Positions 58,021 to 64,000 of a stretch of 64,000 bases of DNA are shown in pieces. Location of the stretch: NCBI GenBank assembly GCA_034509755.1, contig CM067541.1:9164001-9228000 (forward strand). The letters are read 5' to 3'. The stretch is from Anisodus tanguticus (Eukaryota; Streptophyta; Magnoliopsida; Solanales; Solanaceae). Position 1 is the stretch's first letter. The number at the start of each line of letters is the position of its first letter. Under the pieces are notes generated by a model. It had not been told where the DNA came from, searched no databases, and saw nothing but the letters and a program-made list of their open reading frames with translations. A program made the position numbers and the translations under genes.

Positions 58021-58849
58021 ATATTTGGAGACATCTTATTCTATCACAATTGTATATATTCCATATGTAGGCGACAAGAGTGAAAAAATTTTTTGACTAG
58101 ACTAAAGCTTGATTATTCCATTAAGTAAATATACTAAAAAAAAGCATAAAGACGGTAAGTTTTTGTCACGCATAACTAAAATATATCTTGAATTTATAGT
58201 CTTAAGCATGTCATGTAATTTTTATAAATATTAAAACATGTCAATTTTAGATAAAATGAGAAGTTCTAAATAATTGTGATGTTTTCAAGGATAAAGATGT
58301 ATCATTTTTTTTTAGATGAACTGATTAAGAGTTCCGCATAAAATAAAGTTTCTCCTAAATAAGTAGTACTCCCTTTGTCCTAACTAATTTATTTATGTAC
58401 GGTGTTTGAATGTGCACGAAATTAAGGAAAGAAAGAAAAACTTTTGAAATTTATGATTTAAAATAAATTACAAAATTGTGCGTGGCTATAAATTATCTCA
58501 TCTATTAAGAATAAAATAAAATTTTAAAATTAAATTATTTTCAAAAACAAGGAAGTATGATATACTATTTAGATAGACAAAAAAAAAGGTAAATTGAGAC
58601 CGAGGAAAATAATACCATATATATCGTTTGAGTGGTTACTTTACTTTTTGCAAGAATTGTTTATACACACAAACTATGAATCTGGACAGGACAGTTATAG
58701 GACTTAAAAATATAGCAATATCTCCCTTTTAGATGATTAACAATGAGAGAAAAGCGCGACTTCAAGTAATCTTTAATTTTAGGTTGAATATATATCTTAC
58801 CTAGAGGCGGAGCTACCGTGTAGGTTACCGTTTTGGTCGAACTCAGTAA
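58021..58849. other. Intergenic with a diverged MITE and an EF-hand-upstream-like module
   Basis: 58369-58607 resembles a Stowaway MITE (CTCCCTTTGTCCTAACTAA at the left, GGTAAATTGAGACCGAGG at the right). About 58640-58760 shares TTGCAAGAATTGTTTATACA and CTCCCTTTTAGATGATTAACA with the EF-hand upstream modules at 44-45 and 48-49 kb, suggesting another remnant of that duplicated sequence. No coding region. Confidence 0.4.
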
Positions 58850-59806
58850 CTTTAATCTAGGGATGGCAACGGATCGGATCTGGACCGGATCCTACTGGAT
58901 CCAAATCCATTTTTTATATCGGGATCCAGATCCAAATCCATATCCATCGGATCCATAAAAATCAGATCCGGATCCAGATCCATCGGATCCACGGATCGGA
59001 TCTGGATCTACATGTAAATTTTTTTGGCTTGAATAATATTCCACATGTTGAAACTTTTATGACAAAATGAAACGCAATCTGATTGAAAAAAATGATTGAG
59101 TTCATTCAATCAACCTACACAAACATGACACTATTCTTCCAAAATACTGAACAAAGTTTTAGCATCACAAGAAAATAAAGACGATTGACTTCATTAGTGA
59201 TGTTGAACATGTTGCAACTTTGAGCTAATTTTTGGAGGCTTTAGTGATGCTTCACTTGTAGTTCTACCTATTGACTTCATTAAACAACATAAAACAATGT
59301 CAGTCATATATCAAAAGTCTCGGTTTTTTTTTTTTACTGATCAAACAAATGAGAGAAATATACTTAAAGCTTACGGCTAGCAGATTCAAGAAAGGGAAAT
59401 TTAAAGAAGAGTGATAATTTTTTCTTTTTTGAAATGAAAATATGGGAAACTGCAGAGAGCATATAGGTAAAAGAAATGAAACTTTAAAGACAAATTACAT
59501 GGTTGTGTGACTTGTGCCTTGTCCTGGTTCAACCCTTTACCCAATACATAAATTATGAAAAAAAATTAAGAAAATACTTATAAAATTACATTCTAGGTTA
59601 TGAATATATTTAATAAAAAATGGATCCACGGATCGGATCTGGACCGGATACGGATCTCAAATACAAGATCCGGATCCAGATCCGATCCGTCATAAATGAA
59701 TCGGGTCCGATCCGGATCCGTCGGATCCAAATTTTGAAGATCCATGTACTATAAAACGGATATGCATCCACCGGGTCCAAGATCCATTGTCATCTCTACT
59801 TTAATC
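58850..59806. mobile_element. Non-autonomous hAT element with GGATCC-type subterminal repeats
   Basis: CTTTAATC at 58850-58857 and 59799-59806 flanks 941 bp. Termini TAGGGATGGCAACGGATC and, inverted, TAGAGATGACAATGGATC. Both ends are packed with GGATC, GGATCC and GATCCGG motifs in both orientations, probably transposase-binding sites. No transposase frame is inside. It sits within sequence that itself looks like an older MITE (GAGGCGGAGCTACCGT at 58804). Confidence 0.88.
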
Positions 59807-60431
59807 CAATCTATATTTATTTTTAAAAATTCATTTAAAATTGTATAAATTAGTAATTTAGAATCTATAACTTAAAAAGAATCAAAATCTCGAACCTATA
59901 GTTTCAAATTCTGACTTCGCATCCGTTATTTCTTAGCTTGGAACTAGCCATCCCACCTCCACTTGCCATTGTTTTCTTCTCGATAAATTAGAAGTGCATG
60001 CAAACCAACTTCCTGTTAGGTATCAGAAAAGAACGAATATTATTTCGTCTAAAGAGAAGGCTGATAACTTGATTCAATTAATCTGATCCCAAATATACAT
60101 TGATTAAGAGTAGAGTTTTAATTAGGACGAGTCTACACGTCTGTCCATTGTCATAAAGAACATTCTAAAGTTAATGCATCAAATGGGTTAAACAGCAGCA
60201 GTTTTTGACCAATTTAACTAATTAAATTAGTTTCCAAGGCTCTATTACAAGGCCAAAAGTAAATGATACAATTAGAGATAGATGCAGAATTTAAGCTTTA
60301 TAATCTATGAATTTAACTAATAAATTTTTTATCATTAAATTCATTATATATTTGAAATTGTGGATTCGGATCTATTATTATCATTGCAATTTGAGTGAAT
60401 TTTACAAGGGAACAACTTTACTTCTTATTGT
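59807..60431. other. Intergenic, no recognised gene
   Basis: AT-rich, with fragments resembling the common Solanaceae (G)AGGCGGAGC-type MITE. Nothing coding. Confidence 0.45.
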
Positions 60432-61641
60432 AAGTATGTTGGAAATTTGCCTTTGGCGGGAGTTGCGACCGACCAACTTTAACGGCTTAAACACTAGTGT
60501 AACGTATGTTGGAGAATCCGGTTCTTCACACATGCATGATCTACTAAGTACGTAGATAACCGTAGGGCCAAGAATCGTCAAATTTCATTGAGAAATGAAA
60601 GAGATATTGGTTCACGAAGTAAGGTGTTTGAAGCATGAAAAGTGTGGTATTATGTGTAATTCTCCCTCATCGGTAGAGGAAGAAAGAAGTGTTGTGTATA
60701 TAAGATTCGAAATTGGTTTGGGGTTTGGGACCCCAAGGGGTATCCCATGTGTTTAAAGGAGGGAGGACCTAGATGTGCTTCGGTTCGAGGAAAGACCACA
60801 CGCGCGCCGCCGCCCGTCCGGTTCCGGGTTCTCGGGTCACGGGTCACGGGTCACGGGTCACGGGTCACGGGTCACGGGTCACGGGTCACGGGCTGTGGGC
60901 CTTCTGATATTATCTTTTTGGGCCAGAAAACTTTGCCAGAAGTACAGTTTGATCCCAGAAGTTTCAGATATACAGTTTGGACCAGAATTCTTTCAGATGT
61001 ACAGTTTGGTCCCTGAAGTTCAGAATTTCGACGGTCAAGAACTGAAACGCCAAGCACTCAATTCAGCCATTTATTTTGGCTGAATTACTCCTCCTATAAT
61101 GGCCAAATCCGTTGGTCTTTCACCATTTATGTTGGTGACTTTACTACCTCCATAATGGCCATTATTTGGCTATTATGGAGGCGATTTCGAGCGAATGTGC
61201 CCCTCCCTCTCCTATATAAACACCCCATTACACCATTGTTGAGCACTAACAAGAAGCTAACGAAACTTGATAGAGGCAACACACGAAAATACACAAGGAA
61301 ATTTCTTCTTCCTACAACTTCCAAGCATCATTTCGTTATTCAATATTCTTCACGGTAGCTCTTGAGTTTCCTTTGCTCAAGGGTTCCATTCTTGTTTTAT
61401 CTTGGGAGATAAATTGTCCAGGACGTATAAAGGATACATACGGGTGTCTTAAGGATGAGTGTCACACTCGACTCAAAGATAAACCGCCAGTTTCCATTTT
61501 TCGACTCTTCAACAAAATCGTAATTTCAGTTTTGTTGTTATATTGTAATTTTCAGATTTCTAGTCGAAAATATTGTATTCTTTGTTTATCCTTTCGAATA
61601 CTTGTAATAGTTAAATACTTCCCGTACTGCTTTATAAAGTA
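60432..61641 (+). mobile_element. Solo LTR (family A), probable 5-bp target-site duplication
   Basis: LTR about 60437-61636, starting TGTTGGAAATTTGCC. It is nearly collinear with 40885-41947 and, at its 3' end (ATCCTTTCGAATACTTGTAA), with the end of 36680-37842. AAGTA lies at 60432-60436 and 61637-61641, but the LTR end here is TTTATA rather than the ATCCAACA seen in the 36.7-kb copy, so the duplication is probable rather than certain. No internal domain adjoins. Confidence 0.8.
60834..60889 (+). repeat. (GGGTCAC)8 minisatellite inside the solo LTR
   Basis: Eight uninterrupted 7-bp units. The same LTR position has GGTCC-type 5-bp repeats at about 41260-41282 and (on the other strand) CCCGAGA 7-bp repeats at about 37430-37452, so the site has expanded differently in each copy. 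Confidence 0.92.
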
Positions 61642-64000
61642 CCATAGAGCAAAATCTCCCTACAAAGTATTGGGTTTACATTCGTCTCTGGATACCGTAC
61701 CGATGTACAAGTTTTATCTTAATACTATTTTTTAGATTTGTGGTTCCATTACAAATTGTCATACCCATAACCCTTTACAAATACACAAACAAAATTTCAT
61801 GTGATTATTTCTCAAAAGGGTTCAAAAGCTTGTCTGAAAAATTACAGTTCCTTGGATAGCTATTGTAAATTTATCAGATGACCTATGTTAAGATGGATTA
61901 ATATAAGTGTATAAGATATTGTTGATTGAAAATCACCATTGTCTAGTTTTATTGTCAAAATGAGATTACTACGAAAATGAGTCTTTAATTAAAAAAATAT
62001 TTTTAATTTACTTCAAAATAAATATTAGATAGTCCTAAAAGATTAAAATTTTATTCTATGAAATTATCAATTTATAGAAATAATATAGTCATTAAAAGAT
62101 ATAAAAGTCTTTTAATATTTGAAGATATTTTCGGCGCGATCAACATTTCTAATTATAGTCTTCTAATTTATCTAATTATAGACTCTTCTAGATAGGAAAT
62201 CACTTTTCTAATTATTTTTGAACTAACTAATTTAATCAATTGTTTTCTTTTTCTGTTTTACTAAGTAATGCTGAAAATTTTGGTGTAGCTTCTTGATGGC
62301 TGTGTCTAGTTAAACAAACATTTAAACACATGACTTCTATACAGAATAGGATTTATATATATCCCAACTACAGCAATTTTGGGAGCTATCGGTCTCATAA
62401 TTCTTTGAATAACCAATCACGGATTGGAAGTCCTACTTTGAATGGATAATTTAATTTACAAAGAGGCTTGGACTCTACAACAATTGAAACACTTTTACGT
62501 TTTTGGACATTAATATTGAAGAGATAATTTAAATATGAAGGTTGTAAAAGTCGTTCAATATTTAAAGAATATTTTGGTCAATTAATATTTATATTCATGC
62601 TTTTATAATAACTAGTGCATATGTTCGTGCTTTGCACGAATATATCTTGCTTCAAATACTAAAAAAATGCATACCTAAAATAGAAATAATCTCTTGATTA
62701 TTTTCATTTTACAAGGTAAATTGGTTAATTAAAGTCATGAATTTTTGCTTAAAGAAGTAATGGAGTATATAATAGTGGCTTTTGGGACTGAGTTGGAGTA
62801 ATTTGTACAGTACATAAAGGAGAAGAGAATTATTTATCACTCATATGCTAAATGAAGCTAGATGATAAGATAGAATCCTAGAACAGTGAAACTCACTTGT
62901 TCAATTATAGTTAGCTTATTTTTAAACAGGATAATTAATCATCCTTAATTTCGCATTATTTATTCGGTACATATTTGATTATATGATGGCATTAACCCCT
63001 CTAGAAAATATATGTGCTGCCAGTGAATTTTTTTATCCATTATCTTTTTTGAAATTGTGAGGTTGGTATGTCCTTTTCGTTCTCTTTCTTCAGAATATTT
63101 CTTGTTATAACTTCGCTTTCAGAGAAGCCTGAAAAATATTGGAGATTATTATTATATACTTTATAGCCGCTCACAAATAATAGCTATATGGATATATAAT
63201 ATACATAACTAGTATATGTATTTTTATATGTGTGACTGATAGTTATAATTATTTTTAAAGCAGCCAAATGTGTAACTTTCTCAAAAAAAATCTTACCATA
63301 CATACCGTCAAAATGTTAATTATTGCAAATTTGCAACTGTTTTTGATTTGGTAAAAATGAAAATGTGGAAGTTACTTTAGGTCACTAAAAATATATTAGT
63401 CTCGTAATGTTTATTTTAGCATGAATTTTCTTTCTGCCAGCAACTAAGACATACAGTATTAATGACCAAAGAAGGGCTATGCTTGTTCCGCCGTTAAAGA
63501 AAGACAGACACGAAGATTATTTAACTTTTACTTTTAAATCTTGGATATTAGGGAAGGTGTACATATGGAAATGATTTTTTCTAAAAAAGAAAGAATTATT
63601 TCTAAATTTAACCAGTAAGAAGATGACCCTTTAAAAATGTCAAAGTGCATGCATACTCAATTTTTACATGGTCATTTAACTTGTGCTCGCTTTTTAAAAG
63701 CTTTGCACGTATACTTGCTTTGAGATAACTTCAGACATATGATGTTTGAAATTAGTTTTAACAAAGTCTATCTATAGCTGAAGTTTAATCATTTTTATCT
63801 CACTTTAGTTATTTTGCTTGAATTTTAGTTATAGGAAACAACATTTTTAGTCCCTGAGTTATTACTATATTCCGGTTTTAGTCCCGTGCGATATTCGACT
63901 AAGCACAATTAACCTTCAATTTAATGATGTGGGTGATTTTGGTCCAATTACTAAACAAAACACAAATAAACAAACAGATAGTTAACTATTGAGAAGGGTA
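61642..64000. other. Intergenic to window end, no recognised gene
   Basis: AT-rich. 62612-62640 has a Helitron-like 3' end on the minus strand. 62675-62705 carries a scrap of copia LTR end (AATAATCTCTTGATTATTTTC). The last 150 bp (TTTTTAGTCCCTGAGTTATT) look like the arm of a Mutator-like element cut by the window edge. No reading frame has a recognisable domain. Confidence 0.45.

Noticed and set aside
60834..60889. Possible telomere-like repeat
   Set aside because: The unit is GGGTCAC, not TTTAGGG, and it lies inside a solo LTR at a position where other copies have different units.
1..64000. A novel defence or signalling gene cluster
   Set aside because: The host genes are unrelated families spaced by transposable elements, as expected in a plant genome; nothing suggests a co-operating cluster.

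Overview
This is a plant nuclear window: intron-containing genes with GT-AG splice sites, AT-rich intergenic DNA, and many retrotransposons, DNA transposons and MITEs. Several short elements end in (TTG)n and carry the core of the TS-type SINE described from tobacco and relatives, so the most likely source is a member of the Solanaceae. I cannot assign the species. No prokaryotic system, CRISPR array, organelle genome or recognisable virus was found.

Protein-coding genes are few. (1) 922-1629 (-): an uncharacterised plant-specific protein in two exons, with an apparent 1-nt frameshift in exon 1. (2) 3713-4261 (-): a DPH4-like J-domain protein with a CSL zinc finger (diphthamide synthesis), probably with a distant 5'-UTR exon near 7940-8040. 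(3) 12316-16456 (+): a five-exon extended short-chain dehydrogenase resembling plant farnesol dehydrogenase (FLDH), with an apparent 1-nt insertion in exon 3. (4) 29046-29939 (+): an intronless BRI1 KINASE INHIBITOR 1 (BKI1) gene. (5) 41935-42207 and 47946-48245 (-): two copies of a small EF-hand protein gene from a segmental duplication.

The rest is mostly mobile DNA. 8.1-11.6 kb holds a decayed hAT transposon. 23.1-28.4 kb holds a Ty1/copia element with both LTRs and a 5-bp target duplication, ending about 640 bp upstream of BKI1. 31.8-34.1 kb is a long-terminal-inverted-repeat (Mutator-like) element that contains a fragment of hAT transposase. 35.4-38.5 kb looks like a CACTA element interrupted by a solo LTR. 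38.6-43.8 kb contains copia fragments and a second solo LTR of the same family. 49.6-58.0 kb is a composite of gypsy and copia debris in which a 3.5-kb hAT transposon with a perfect 8-bp target duplication sits inside the copia reverse transcriptase. 58.8-61.6 kb holds a non-autonomous hAT and a third solo LTR. Truncated SINEs with clear target duplications are scattered throughout.

The most informative region is 40.7-49.5 kb. The EF-hand gene and about 1.2 kb of its upstream DNA are present twice. The left copy was hit by an LTR in its last codons and by a copia element 35 bp upstream of its ATG, while the right copy is clean. The upstream DNA also contains an older internal duplication. I see no evidence for a wholly new biological system; the value of the window lies in its nested insertion history and these gene-disrupting events.
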